A stretch of DNA of 45,289 nt from Candidatus Parcubacteria bacterium (GCA_023142915.1 JAGLIO010000006.1:1-45289); one strand, 5' to 3'; shown: positions 19,175 to 28,459, counted from the stretch's first letter. A program made the numbers and translations. Notes: a model not told the origin generated them from the sequence alone.

Positions 19175-19750
19175 TTAACATTTACATTTATTATTATTTT
19201 CTTGATTGTCTTGCGGCGTATTGAATTCATCTGGAAAATTACAGAATATTTTTCCTTCGTATTTGCGGATTAAAATATTGCGTTTTTGCGCTAATTCAGT
19301 TGACTCATCTTCTTCTTCAAATTGCTCTCCTCCTGTTTTAATCCGTTCATAGCCTTTGTGATAAACAATTTCAGCAATGCCTACATTGCTTAATGCTTTC
19401 ATGCAGTCATAACATGGGAAAAGCACTGAGTATAGCGTAGCTCCGCGCAATCTTTTTGTGTCTTGGCAGTTGATAATTCCGTTAATTTCAGCATGCGCGC
19501 CGCGACAGCGCTTTAATTTTCCGGTTTTTGGATCTCCGTCAATTTTAGCGCATCCGACATCAATACAGTGATAATCGCCGGAAGTGGGTCCGTTATAACC
19601 CATGGAAATGATTCGTTTATTTTTATCCACAAATACAGCTCCTGTTTCATGGAATTTGCATGCCGTCCGCTTTGAAACCATTACAGATAAATTCATTAAA
19701 GTTTCATCCCAGCTTAATCTTAATGTTTTCGGATTTGTTAGTTTTTTCAT
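19175..19750 (-). CDS. dCMP deaminase (ComEB-like)
   Basis: 'RCRGAHAEINGIINC' and 'LFPCYDCMKAL' zinc deaminase motifs; internal start at MKKLTNPK preferred. Confidence 0.92.
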   Translation of the reverse strand: MKKLTNPKTLRLSWDETLMNLSVMVSKRTACKFHETGAVFVDKNKRIISMGYNGPTSGDYHCIDVGCAKIDGDPKTGKLKRCRGAHAEINGIINCQDTKRLRGATLYSVLFPCYDCMKALSNVGIAEIVYHKGYERIKTGGEQFEEEDESTELAQKRNILIRKYEGKIFCNFPDEFNTPQDNQENNNKCKC

Positions 19751-19821
19751 AAAATAATAAGAATAAATATTTAATCGCTTTTTTATTTTAGCAAATAGCG
19801 CGCGCAAACGCAAATAAATAA

Positions 19822-19898
19822 AATAAAACCCTTTTTTTGTTATTCGTAGGAACAGGGCAATGCACTGTTCCTACGAATAACAAAAAAAGGGTTTTATT
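19822..19898. repeat. 34-bp perfect-stem palindrome (REP-like) downstream of rplA
   Basis: AATAAAACCCTTTTTTTGTTATTCGTAGGAACAG / CTGTTCCTACGAATAACAAAAAAAGGGTTTTATT with 9-nt loop. Confidence 0.9.
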
Positions 19899-19921
19899 CT
19901 CTATATAATTTTATATAAATT

Positions 19922-20644
19922 CTACTTAGGCACGACAATTTTAATTCCGGGTCCCATGCTTGAGCTAATACTGATGTTTCTAATATAAACGCCTTTGGCT
20001 TTGGCCGGTTTGACTTTCTTAATGGTATCAATCAAAACAGTAAAGTTTTCAATTAATTTTTTATCATCAAATGAAACTTTGCCAATTATTACGTGAATAT
20101 TGCCTGTATCATCGTTTTTAAAGCTTATTTTGCCCTTTTTTAGCTCTTCAACCGCTTTTGCCGGATTTGGAGTAACTGTTTCGTTTTTTGGCGATGGCAT
20201 AAGTCCGCGGGTTCCCAAAATTTTAGCGATTTTTGCCAAATGTCTCATCATTGCCGGTTCGGCAACGGCAACTTGAAAATCGGTTTTTTCAGTTTTTTTG
20301 ATTTCCGCAATCAAGTCTTCACTTCCGACAAAATCAGCGCCTGCGGCTTTTACTTCCTTTTCTTTTTCAGGACTGACAAAGGCGGCAACCTTAATTGTTT
20401 TTCCTGTTCCATGCGGCAAGCTGACAGCCGTTCTGATTTGCTGATCGCCTTTTTTAGCGTCAATTCCCAAACGGAAATGCGCCTCAACTGACGCGTCAAA
20501 TTTGGTTTTTGAAAGTTTTTTGGTTAGTTCAATTCCTTCTTCCAGTAAATAAACTTTTTGATTATCAAATTCAATAGCGCCAGGTTTAACTTCTTTGTTT
20601 TTCTTATCCGCCGAAATTTTGGCGGAGGTAGATTTTTTTGTCAT
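19922..20644 (-). CDS. rplA: 50S ribosomal protein L1
   Basis: 'KFDASVEAHFRLGIDAKKGDQQIRTAVSLPHGTGK', 'GLMPSPKNETVTPN'. Confidence 0.97.
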   Translation of the reverse strand: MTKKSTSAKISADKKNKEVKPGAIEFDNQKVYLLEEGIELTKKLSKTKFDASVEAHFRLGIDAKKGDQQIRTAVSLPHGTGKTIKVAAFVSPEKEKEVKAAGADFVGSEDLIAEIKKTEKTDFQVAVAEPAMMRHLAKIAKILGTRGLMPSPKNETVTPNPAKAVEELKKGKISFKNDDTGNIHVIIGKVSFDDKKLIENFTVLIDTIKKVKPAKAKGVYIRNISISSSMGPGIKIVVPK

Positions 20645-20707
20645 AAATTTTTTCGTGGTGAGGCGATTTGTTTAATTCTTAAATTGTAAAAATCTCCAAC
20701 AAATTAA

Positions 20708-21130
20708 TTATTTAATTTCAACACCCATTTGCCGCGCTGTGCCTGCGATAATTTTCATTGCTTGATTAACATCGTTAGTGTTAAGGTCGGGCATTTTAAT
20801 TTCAGCGATTTCTTTTAGCTGAGCTTGCGTAATTGAACCGATTTTTTCAGATAAAGCTTTACCAGAACCTTTTTTGAATTTTCCTATTTTTTTGATTAAT
20901 TCCGCTGCCGGAGTGGTTTTCATGATGAAGTCAAAAGTTCTGTCTTCATAAACGGTAATTTCAACCGGAACAATATCGCCCATGCGGTCTTTTGACGCAT
21001 TATTGAATTTTGTGCAAAAATCCTGAATCTGCAAGCCGTGCTGTCCTAAAGCCGGTCCGACCGGAGGAGCAGGGTTAGCCTGCCCGGCTGGAATTTGCAG
21101 TTTTATAACTGTTAATATTTTTTTAGCCAT
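20708..21130 (-). CDS. rplK: 50S ribosomal protein L11
   Basis: '[35 protein letters not shown]'. Confidence 0.98.
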   Translation of the reverse strand: MAKKILTVIKLQIPAGQANPAPPVGPALGQHGLQIQDFCTKFNNASKDRMGDIVPVEITVYEDRTFDFIMKTTPAAELIKKIGKFKKGSGKALSEKIGSITQAQLKEIAEIKMPDLNTNDVNQAMKIIAGTARQMGVEIK

Positions 21131-21134
21131 ATTA

Positions 21135-21680
21135 TTATATTTTTTTAATTTGTAAAAAATCTAATTCTACCGGAGTTTCGCGGCCGAACATTGAAACCAA
21201 AACTTTAACCTTGCCTTTGGCCTCATCAATGTTGGTAACTTTTCCTTCCATATTTTTAAACGGTCCGTCTATAATTGTAACAGGTGAATTAACGGAAACA
21301 TCAATTTTAAATTTCGGCTCTTCAACGCCCATTCTTTTTTGCAGCGCTTTAATCTCTTGTTCGCTGATTGGCGTCGGTATAGTGCCTGTGCCGATAAAGC
21401 CGGTAACATTCGGAGTGTTGCGGACAACATACCAGGATTCGTCTGTTACAATCATTTCAACCATAACATATCCTGGAAATATCCTTTCTTCAACCACTTT
21501 TCTTTTTCCGTTTTTGATTTTGATTTTTTTCTCAGTTGGAATTAAAATATTAAAAATCTTATCTTCCATATCCATGGAATCAATTCTTTGTTTTAAATTT
21601 TTTTCAACATTATCCTCATAGCCGGAATAGGTATGAAGCACATACCAGCGCCTGCCTTGGTTTGATATTTGTTTAGCCAT
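21135..21680 (-). CDS. nusG: transcription termination/antitermination protein NusG
   Basis: '[24 protein letters not shown]', 'FPGYVMVEM', KOW '[15 protein letters not shown]'; internal Met preferred as start. Confidence 0.97.
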   Translation of the reverse strand: MAKQISNQGRRWYVLHTYSGYEDNVEKNLKQRIDSMDMEDKIFNILIPTEKKIKIKNGKRKVVEERIFPGYVMVEMIVTDESWYVVRNTPNVTGFIGTGTIPTPISEQEIKALQKRMGVEEPKFKIDVSVNSPVTIIDGPFKNMEGKVTNIDEAKGKVKVLVSMFGRETPVELDFLQIKKI

Positions 21681-21689
21681 ATTTATAAA

Positions 21690-21765
21690 ATTCAAATCTA
21701 CAAATATATCCAAATACTACAAATTAATTTTGTAGCATTTGAATATTTTTTTGTAGTATTTGAAT
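21690..21765. repeat. nested inverted repeats in the nusG leader
   Basis: outer ATTCAAATCTACAAA / TTTGTAGTATTTGAAT, inner ATCCAAATACTACAAA / TTTGTAGCATTTGAAT. Confidence 0.7.
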
Positions 21766-21801
21766 TATATTCGCATTGTTAAGTATATTTGCGTTATGTA
21801 A

Positions 21802-21984
21802 TTATTTAAGAATCATTTCAAATCCAAAAGAAAATATATAATCCAGAGCTCCTAAAAAAGCGGCAACAGCCAAGGAAACGCCGATTACCAAATAAGTATA
21901 GTTTTGAGTTTCTTTTTTAGTCGGCCATGTTACTTTTTTCATTTCTTCAACCGAACCCTTTATATAATTTGCCAATTTTGACAT
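21802..21984 (-). CDS. secE: preprotein translocase subunit SecE
   Basis: 'NYIKGSVEEMKKVTWPTKKETQNYTYLVIGVSLAVAAFLGALDYIF', upstream of nusG. Confidence 0.95.
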   Translation of the reverse strand: MSKLANYIKGSVEEMKKVTWPTKKETQNYTYLVIGVSLAVAAFLGALDYIFSFGFEMILK

Positions 21985-22299
21985 AAATTTTAGCTAATAT
22001 TAAGTTAATTTTTGTATTTAAAAACAGCCCTTTTCAAGGCAGTTGTTTATATATTATTAATAATACAGAAAAATAAAATAAATGTCAAGAAAAAAATTTG
22101 ACAGATAAATAAAGAGTCAGGTCTAAAAATTTAAATAATATCTAAAAAAAATAAGTACGAATATGTTAATGAAATTTTTTGGAATATTAAGTTTCGCAGT
22201 TTGTCTAAGACGGACAAGCACACTGTTTTTAAATTTTTTCTAACTACTCACCCACCCCAATTATACAACAATCAAAAAAAGTAGTATAATTGAGATAAT

Positions 22300-23056
22300 A
22301 TGAGTAAGATAAAAACAAAAATAAAATTTATAAAATTTATAAAATTTTCAAAACTCAAATTGATAGAGTTAATTATTACTCAAATTGAACGGCTTGATAT
22401 TCAACAAAAACAAATTGACATCCAGCAAGCATTAATTGAAAAACTTGAATCCAAATTGAAAGCGCTTAACAAAGACAGTTCAAACAGCTCCAAGCCTCCG
22501 TCATCAGATAATAATAACTCTAAAAAGAATCAATCTCTACGCAAAAAAAGCGGAAAAAAATCAGGCGGACAAAAAGGGCGTATAGGCGTTACAAGAAAAC
22601 AAAACAATAAAATGTTCTTGCGGACATTGCAACAATGGCGTATTTCCCAACAATGTTAATTCTCAAATGCAATTTGGAATAAACATTAAAACAATACAAC
22701 AGCTAAACTTGGACATCAGCTCTGCCATCCTCATCTAATCAGGGATTTGAATTATCTGATTGATAGCCATAAAAATATTTGGTGCTATAAAATGAAACAA
22801 TTGCTTTTGGCTTCGCAAAGAGCCAGAGACCAAATATGGAAAAACAATTTTGACAGAAAAATACAAATCTTCAGAGCGAGTAATCAGAAACGCTAAAATC
22901 CACAAAAAAATATCAGGGGGATTTAGAAGCGTTGCAGGAGCTGAAAGGCATGCCGTTATTCTTTCTGTAATTGAAACTTGCAAGAAACGAGATTTAAACG
23001 TGCTTGATTCACTCCGTCAGATATTTTTAGGGACTTTTTCTTTGAAGGGTACCTGA
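22300..23056 (+). pseudogene. IS66-family transposase remnant (several internal deletions/frameshifts)
   Basis: N-term 'KALNKDSSNSSKPPSSDNNNSKKNQSLRKKSGKKSGGQKG'; middle 'LIRDLNYLIDSHKNIWCYKMKQLLLASQRARDQ'; C-term 'SGGFRSVAGAERHAVILSVIETCKKRDLNVLDSLRQIF'. Confidence 0.88.
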
Positions 23057-23066
23057 GTAGTTACAA

Positions 23067-23693
23067 ATAGTTCAACAGGGAATAAAGAAAATATTGGAAG
23101 CCATATATGAACCGCATTTCCTAAACAGCTCATACGGATTTAGACCAAACAGAAATTGCCACTAAGCATTAAAAGCAGTTCACAAAATGGTAATGACAAA
23201 ACCGATAAACTGGATAATAGACGTAGATATTAAAGGATTTTTTGATAATGTTGACCACCATTGGATGATAGAATGCCTAGAACAAAGAATTAGCGACCCA
23301 AGGTTTAAAACATTGATAATTAAATTTCTAAAAGCAGGAGCGATAAGCGAGGGTAAATACAATAAAACGGAAAAAGGCACTCCGCAAGGAGGCATATTAA
23401 GCCCGCTATTGGCTAATATATATCTGCACTACGCATTAGACCTATGGTTTGAAAAGATTGAAAAGAAGAAAATAAAAGGTTATACTCAAATAATCAGATA
23501 CGCAGATGATTTTATAATCGGAGCGCAAACAAAAGAAGAAGCCAAAAACAAAGTTTTAATTGGGATGAATTTAACAGATATACAAAATTATACCCCCTGC
23601 CAAAACCGTCTCTTGCGTTTAATATGTATGACATTTGGTAAATATATTGACGGAGAGCCGTGTGCGGGAAAACCGCCTGCACGGTTCAACTAG
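23067..23693 (+). pseudogene. group II intron reverse transcriptase/maturase remnant
   Basis: 'IVQQGIKKILEAIYEPHFLNSSYGFRPNRNCH*ALKAVHKM' (stop at 23163-23165) then 'INWIIDVDIKGFFDNVDHHWM...GTPQGGILSPLLANIYLHYALDLWF...IIRYADDFIIGAQT'; C-terminus deleted. Confidence 0.92.
23655..23687 (+). ncRNA. group II intron domain V-like hairpin
   Basis: GAGCCGTGTGCGGGAAAACCGCCTGCACGGTTC, 33 nt, GAAA-type apical loop, just after the RT remnant. Confidence 0.75.
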
Positions 23694-23726
23694 GGGTTTC
23701 AATTAATTATTAATTAGAAATCTACT

Positions 23727-24101
23727 ATGACCTTATATATAGATACAAGTAAAAACAATTTAATATATTTGGCTTTAAAAAAAGACAACGAATTAATTTT
23801 GGAAAAGAAAATTACCGCGCAATATAGCCAAGCGGAAAAATTATTGCCGGGAATTGATAAGCTTTTAAAATCAGCAAATAGCGATATAACAAAAATTAAA
23901 AAAATTATAGTGGTCAATTCAGGCGAAGGTTTTACCGCCTTAAGAGTTGGCATAATTACGGCAAACGCGCTTAGTTTTGCTTTAAATATTTCGGTTTTTA
24001 GCAGTGATGACAAGCAGATAAAAAGCGATTATGATTTTAACATTATTAAGCCAAAATACAAAAAAGAGCCTAATATTACAGTTCCTAAAAATAATAATTG
24101 A
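23727..24101 (+). CDS. tsaB: short TsaB-like protein (tRNA t6A biosynthesis), 124 aa
   Basis: 'LYIDTSKNNLIYLAL', 'IIVVNSGEGFTALRVGIITANALSFALNISVF'. Confidence 0.75.
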   Translation: MTLYIDTSKNNLIYLALKKDNELILEKKITAQYSQAEKLLPGIDKLLKSANSDITKIKKIIVVNSGEGFTALRVGIITANALSFALNISVFSSDDKQIKSDYDFNIIKPKYKKEPNITVPKNNN

Positions 24102-24257
24102 CAAACACTAATAAATATTATAACTTATATATGTGGCGTAAAGCCATTTTTTGTTTAAAAATTTAAAAACTAACTTCCAATTACTTATTATTTTCCTTGA
24201 TAATTTATTTTTTATAAATTATTAAATAATAAGAAAATGGATCTAAAGGAAAAAATT

Positions 24258-24950
24258 ATGTCAACAATTCCAACAATTGAACAGATGCTTAAAGCAGGAA
24301 TGCATTTTGGGCATCGCACCAGCAAATGGCATCCTAAATGCGAGCCGTTTATTTTTGGCGCGCGCAACGGAGTGCATATTATTGATTTGGTAAAATCAAA
24401 AAAAATGCTGGAAGAAGCGCTTGATTTTATTAAAAAATTAGTGTCTGAAGGCAAAATAATTATGTTTGTCGGCACAAAAATTCAGGCAAAAAAAACGCTT
24501 GAAAAAATTGCCAAAGAATGCGAAATGCCCTACGCGCATGAAAAATGGATGGGCGGATGCTTAACTAATTTCTTGGTGATTAAAAAAGTTATTAAAAAAT
24601 ATAATGACTTGACCCGCGATAAGGCTGCCGGAAAATTGGAAAAATATACCAAAAAAGAAAGAGTTGATATTGATAAGGATTTGGCAAAATTAAAATTAAA
24701 AGTCGGCGGTCTTACTGATTTAAATCGTTTGCCGGACACGTTATTTATTTGGGATATTAACGAAGAAAAAACCGCTGTTACAGAAGCTAAAAAGAAGAAT
24801 ATTCCAATAATCGCGGTTTGCGATACCAATGCCAATCCGCAGAGTATAAACTATGTTATTCCGGCCAATGATGACGCCACTAAAACAATAAAATTGATTT
24901 TAAATACAGTAAAAGATGCCATTATTGAGGCCAAGAAAATAAAAAAATAA
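24258..24950 (+). CDS. rpsB: 30S ribosomal protein S2
   Basis: 'IPTIEQMLKAGMHFGHRTSKWHPKCEPFIFGARNGVHIIDL'; ATG at 24258 preceded by AAAGGA (track start 24237). Confidence 0.97.
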   Translation: MSTIPTIEQMLKAGMHFGHRTSKWHPKCEPFIFGARNGVHIIDLVKSKKMLEEALDFIKKLVSEGKIIMFVGTKIQAKKTLEKIAKECEMPYAHEKWMGGCLTNFLVIKKVIKKYNDLTRDKAAGKLEKYTKKERVDIDKDLAKLKLKVGGLTDLNRLPDTLFIWDINEEKTAVTEAKKKNIPIIAVCDTNANPQSINYVIPANDDATKTIKLILNTVKDAIIEAKKIKK

Positions 24951-24963
24951 TTATAACAAATAT

Positions 24964-25758
24964 ATGGAAAAAATTAAAAAATTACGAACACAAACCGGAG
25001 CCGGAATGGTTGATTGTAAAAAAGCATTGGACGAAGCTAATGGCGATATTGAAAAGGCAACTGAAATTCTGCGAAAAAAAGGCATTGCAAAAGCTGCCAA
25101 GCGCGGAGAAAGAGAAGCGGCCGAAGGGGTTATCAAGGCCGCTGTTAGCGATGACAAAAGAGAGGGTTATATTTTAGAGATAAACGCGGAAACTGATTTT
25201 GTCGTCCGCAATGAAAAATTTCAGGATTTTAGCGATAAAGTTTTACAAATCATTAAAGATAAAAAACCGTCCAATTTGGATGAGCTTTTCAGTTTGGAAA
25301 TGGATGGAGCAACAGTTAAGGAAACACTTGATAATTTAAGCGGAACAATCGGAGAAAAAATTAATATCAGCCGTTTTGATATTTTAAGCGGCGCAACCGT
25401 TGCCAATTACAGCCATTCAAACGGCAGAATCGGCGTTTTATTGTCATTAGATAGCGCAAGTAAAAATGAATTGGCTTATGATTTGGCTATGCATACCGCC
25501 GCCGCTGATCCGCGCTATTTGAAACCTGAAGATGTTGGGATAGAAGAAATAAATAAAGAAAAAGAAATTTATCGTGAACAATTAAAAAAGGAAGGCAAGC
25601 CGGAGCAGATTATTGATAAGATTTTAGCTGGCAAAATAAATAAATTTTACGAAGAAGTTTGCTTGTTAAACCAGGAATATATTAAAGATGATAAAAAGAA
25701 AGTATTGGAAATTTTGGAAGGCGCGAACATAGAAAAATATATCCGTTATAGCTTGTAA
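24964..25758 (+). CDS. tsf: elongation factor Ts
   Basis: 'IKKLRTQTGAGMVDCKKALDEANGDIEKATEILRKKG', 'EINAETDFVVRNEKFQDF'. Confidence 0.98.
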   Translation: MEKIKKLRTQTGAGMVDCKKALDEANGDIEKATEILRKKGIAKAAKRGEREAAEGVIKAAVSDDKREGYILEINAETDFVVRNEKFQDFSDKVLQIIKDKKPSNLDELFSLEMDGATVKETLDNLSGTIGEKINISRFDILSGATVANYSHSNGRIGVLLSLDSASKNELAYDLAMHTAAADPRYLKPEDVGIEEINKEKEIYREQLKKEGKPEQIIDKILAGKINKFYEEVCLLNQEYIKDDKKKVLEILEGANIEKYIRYSL

Positions 25759-25769
25759 AATATTGTTTT

Positions 25770-26627
25770 ATGAAAATCGCTAAAATAAAATTTATTGACT
25801 GGGATAAAGAATATAATTTTTCTCTGAATAATTTGGAATTAAAAGAAGATGACAAGGTGGTTGTTAAAACCGAATTGGGCTTTGAGCTGGGCGGCATTGT
25901 CGGTTTTGATGATTTGGATGACAGCAAATATGTTTTGGAAGGCAAGGAACATGAGGCAGATAAAAACGGAGAGCAGACAGAAAAAAATATTATAAAACCT
26001 ATATTAAGAAAGGCAACATTAAGCGATTTGGAAAAAATGGCGCCTTTTAGCGAGAAGAAAGAGGCTTTGGAGTTTTGTCGTAAAACCAAAGATCGTCATA
26101 ATTTGCCCATGAAATTTGTTGACGTTCATTATTCCTTTGACGGTTCTCGCGTTACTTTTGCTTTTATTGCGGACGGTCGGGTTGATTTTCGCGAGTTAGT
26201 TAAAGATTTAACCAGGCATTTCGGAAAAACAATCCGCTTACAGCAAATTGGAATTCGGGATGAAGCGAAAATAACGGGCGATGTCGGCCATTGCGGACAA
26301 AGGCTTTGCTGCCAAGGCCATTTAAAAAATTTGGAATCAATAACATCGGAAATGGCGGAAATTCAGGGCTGCGCCCATCGCGGTTCAGACAGGATTTCCG
26401 GAGTATGCGGGCGGTTGATGTGCTGTTTGGCTTATGAACAGCGAGGGTATGAGGAATTGGCAAAAAATTTGCCGCCAATCGGCGCAAAAGTTAATGTTGA
26501 CGGCAAGCGCGGAGTCGTAGTCGGGCATAACCCCTTAAAGCAAGCGGTTAAGGTTGCTTTTTCCAATGATAGTGAGAACAACGGCAGGGTTATTGTGGAA
26601 GTTGATTTGAATCGGCATAAAAAATAA
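25770..26627 (+). CDS. ricT: PSP1 domain protein (RicT/YaaT family)
   Basis: 'TGDVGHCGQRLCCQGHLKNLESIT' and 'SGVCGRLMCCLAYE' Cys motifs. Confidence 0.88.
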   Translation: MKIAKIKFIDWDKEYNFSLNNLELKEDDKVVVKTELGFELGGIVGFDDLDDSKYVLEGKEHEADKNGEQTEKNIIKPILRKATLSDLEKMAPFSEKKEALEFCRKTKDRHNLPMKFVDVHYSFDGSRVTFAFIADGRVDFRELVKDLTRHFGKTIRLQQIGIRDEAKITGDVGHCGQRLCCQGHLKNLESITSEMAEIQGCAHRGSDRISGVCGRLMCCLAYEQRGYEELAKNLPPIGAKVNVDGKRGVVVGHNPLKQAVKVAFSNDSENNGRVIVEVDLNRHKK

Positions 26628-26638
26628 AATAAAAAAAT

Positions 26639-27943
26639 CGTAGGAACAGGGCACTGCCCTGTTCTGTCCGTGAAATTGCCTTATTTTTTTGTAATTACAG
26701 CATCGTTTTTGCCTGTTGTTGTATAATTTTTATTATAATGTTTATAATTTTTTCGTTTTTCACGCGCCGAACAGGGCGGTGCCCTGTTCCTACGGGTTTA
26801 TACTGTTTAAAAAAATCATTTCGCCTCCACCGCCTAGGCATAGAATGCCCAGGCTACATTTTTTTTAATCCCGCTAAAAGCGGGATATTTTATTATTGAT
26901 GTTTTTATATATAGCCCGATTTATCGGGTTTATAAAATTATCAAATTAGCCCTGGCATTCATGCCTGGGCGGCGGGTGGATGAATGGAGATGATTATTTT
27001 TTATTATCCGCGTAGGAACCCGCAAAATTTTTGTTTGCCGCGCATATCGTAGGAACGCGCCGCGGCGCGTTCGGTTCAACGGTTTGCGTGTTTTTTTAAA
27101 TATATAATGCCGGTTTGTTTATTATTCGTAGGAACAGGGCATTGCCCTGTTCTATCCGTGGCATTACACTATCTTTGCCACATTATTTTTATCTGCGATT
27201 TTATGATTTTGTTATAATGTTTATAATTTTTTCGTTTTTCACGCGCCGAACAGGGCAGTGCCCTGTTCCTACGGGTTTATATTGTTTAAAAAAATCATTT
27301 CGCCTCTACCGCCTAGGCATGAATGCCTAGGCTACATTTTTTTAATCCAGCTAAAGCTTGGATATTTTTATTGACGTTTTTACACATAGCCCGATTTATC
27401 GGGCTTATAAAATTATCAGATTAGCCCTGGCATTCATGCCTGGGCGGCGGGTGGATGAGCGGGGCTGATTATTTTTTATTATTCGCGTAGAAACCGCAAA
27501 ATTTTTGTTTGCCGCGCATATCGTAGGAACGCGCCGCGGCGCGTTCGTTTCAACGGTTTGCGTGTTTTTTTAAATATATAATGCCGGTTTGTTTATTATT
27601 CGTAGGAACAGGGCACTGCCCTGTTCTGTCCGTGAAATTGCCTTATTTTTTTTGGTAATTACCGCATCGTTTTTGCCTGCGGTTGTATAATTTTTGTTAT
27701 AATATTTATAATTTTTTCGTTTTTCACGCGCCGAACAGGGCAGTGCCCTGTTCCTACGGGTTGGTGTTGTCTAAAAAAATAATTTCGCCTCCACCGCCTA
27801 GGCATAGAATGCCTAGGCTACATTTTTTAAATCCCGCTAAAAGCGGGATATTTTTTTATTGGTGTTTTTTTGTATATAGCCCGATTTATCGGGCTTATAA
27901 AATTATCAAATTAGCCCTGGCATTCATGCCTGGGCGGCGGCGG
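26639..27943. repeat. tandem array of palindrome-rich units (2 full of 488 and 474 bp, 1 partial)
   Basis: unit starts CGTAGGAACAGGGCA(C/T)TGCCCTGTTC at 26639, 27127, 27601; each full unit has about 7 palindromes in the same order. Confidence 0.92.
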
Positions 27944-28107
27944 ATAATTTTTGCGCGGTTTTTTCAAATTTGACTTTTGCCGTATTTTTTGCTAATTTAT
28001 AATCAATAATAAAACAATTCAATTAACCTAACCCTTGGATTTTTTGTTTGAGGTATGGTTAAAATCCACATACATAAAGGCGGTTTTCTGATCGGTACTA
28101 TGTGTGT

Positions 28108-28170
28108 GGTCTTTGCCCGAAAGGGCATTGGGTAATCCGAAAGGGTTGTCGCCGACGGGAGACCTTTTTT
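28108..28170 (+). ncRNA. candidate structured RNA / attenuator
   Basis: GGTCT...AGACC closing stem around GCCC-GAAA-GGGC, AATCC-GAAA-GGGTT and GTC-GCC-GAC, then T6; 24 nt before the next ATG. Confidence 0.5.
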
Positions 28171-28193
28171 GTAAAAAATATAAAATAACAACT

Positions 28194-28409
28194 ATGGCAA
28201 GATCGGAAGGAGGCCTAGGTTCAAAAGACGCACAGGCCATACATAAAACCGCGAATGCAACACAACAACTAGTTAGATTAAATAAAGAAACTGGCAAACA
28301 GACAAAATGGATGATTGCATTAACGATTATCATCGCGATTCTTACTTTAATAATGGCAATTCCAGTTGTTAGAGATGTATGGAATTACATGAGCCAAAAG
28401 TTCACTTAA
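28194..28409 (+). CDS. small single-TM hypothetical protein (71 aa)
   Basis: 'MARSEGGLGSKDAQAIHKTANATQQLVRLNKETGKQTKWMIALTIIIAILTLIMAIPVVRDVWNYM'; internal ATG of listed ORF. Confidence 0.65.
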   Translation: MARSEGGLGSKDAQAIHKTANATQQLVRLNKETGKQTKWMIALTIIIAILTLIMAIPVVRDVWNYMSQKFT

Positions 28410-28459
28410 CACCGAATATATGACTACATAAAATTAAATAATTTTATTTTTTAAATTAT

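Noticed and set aside
23187-23693. Retron or DGR reverse transcriptase
   Set aside because: The RT has group II intron signatures (YGFRPNRNCH, GTPQGGILSPLLANIYL, YADD) with a domain V hairpin downstream; no msr/msd or template/variable repeats seen.
26639-27943. CRISPR array
   Set aside because: Repeats are ~480 bp units made of palindromes, not 23-47 bp repeats with unique spacers; no cas genes in the window.
27115-27973. ORFs of 71 and 96 aa within the palindrome array
   Set aside because: They run through the repeat palindromes (e.g. 'RTGQCPVPTG' encoded by CAGGGCAGTGCCC) and lie in a non-coding repeat; translation is an artefact of the repeat.
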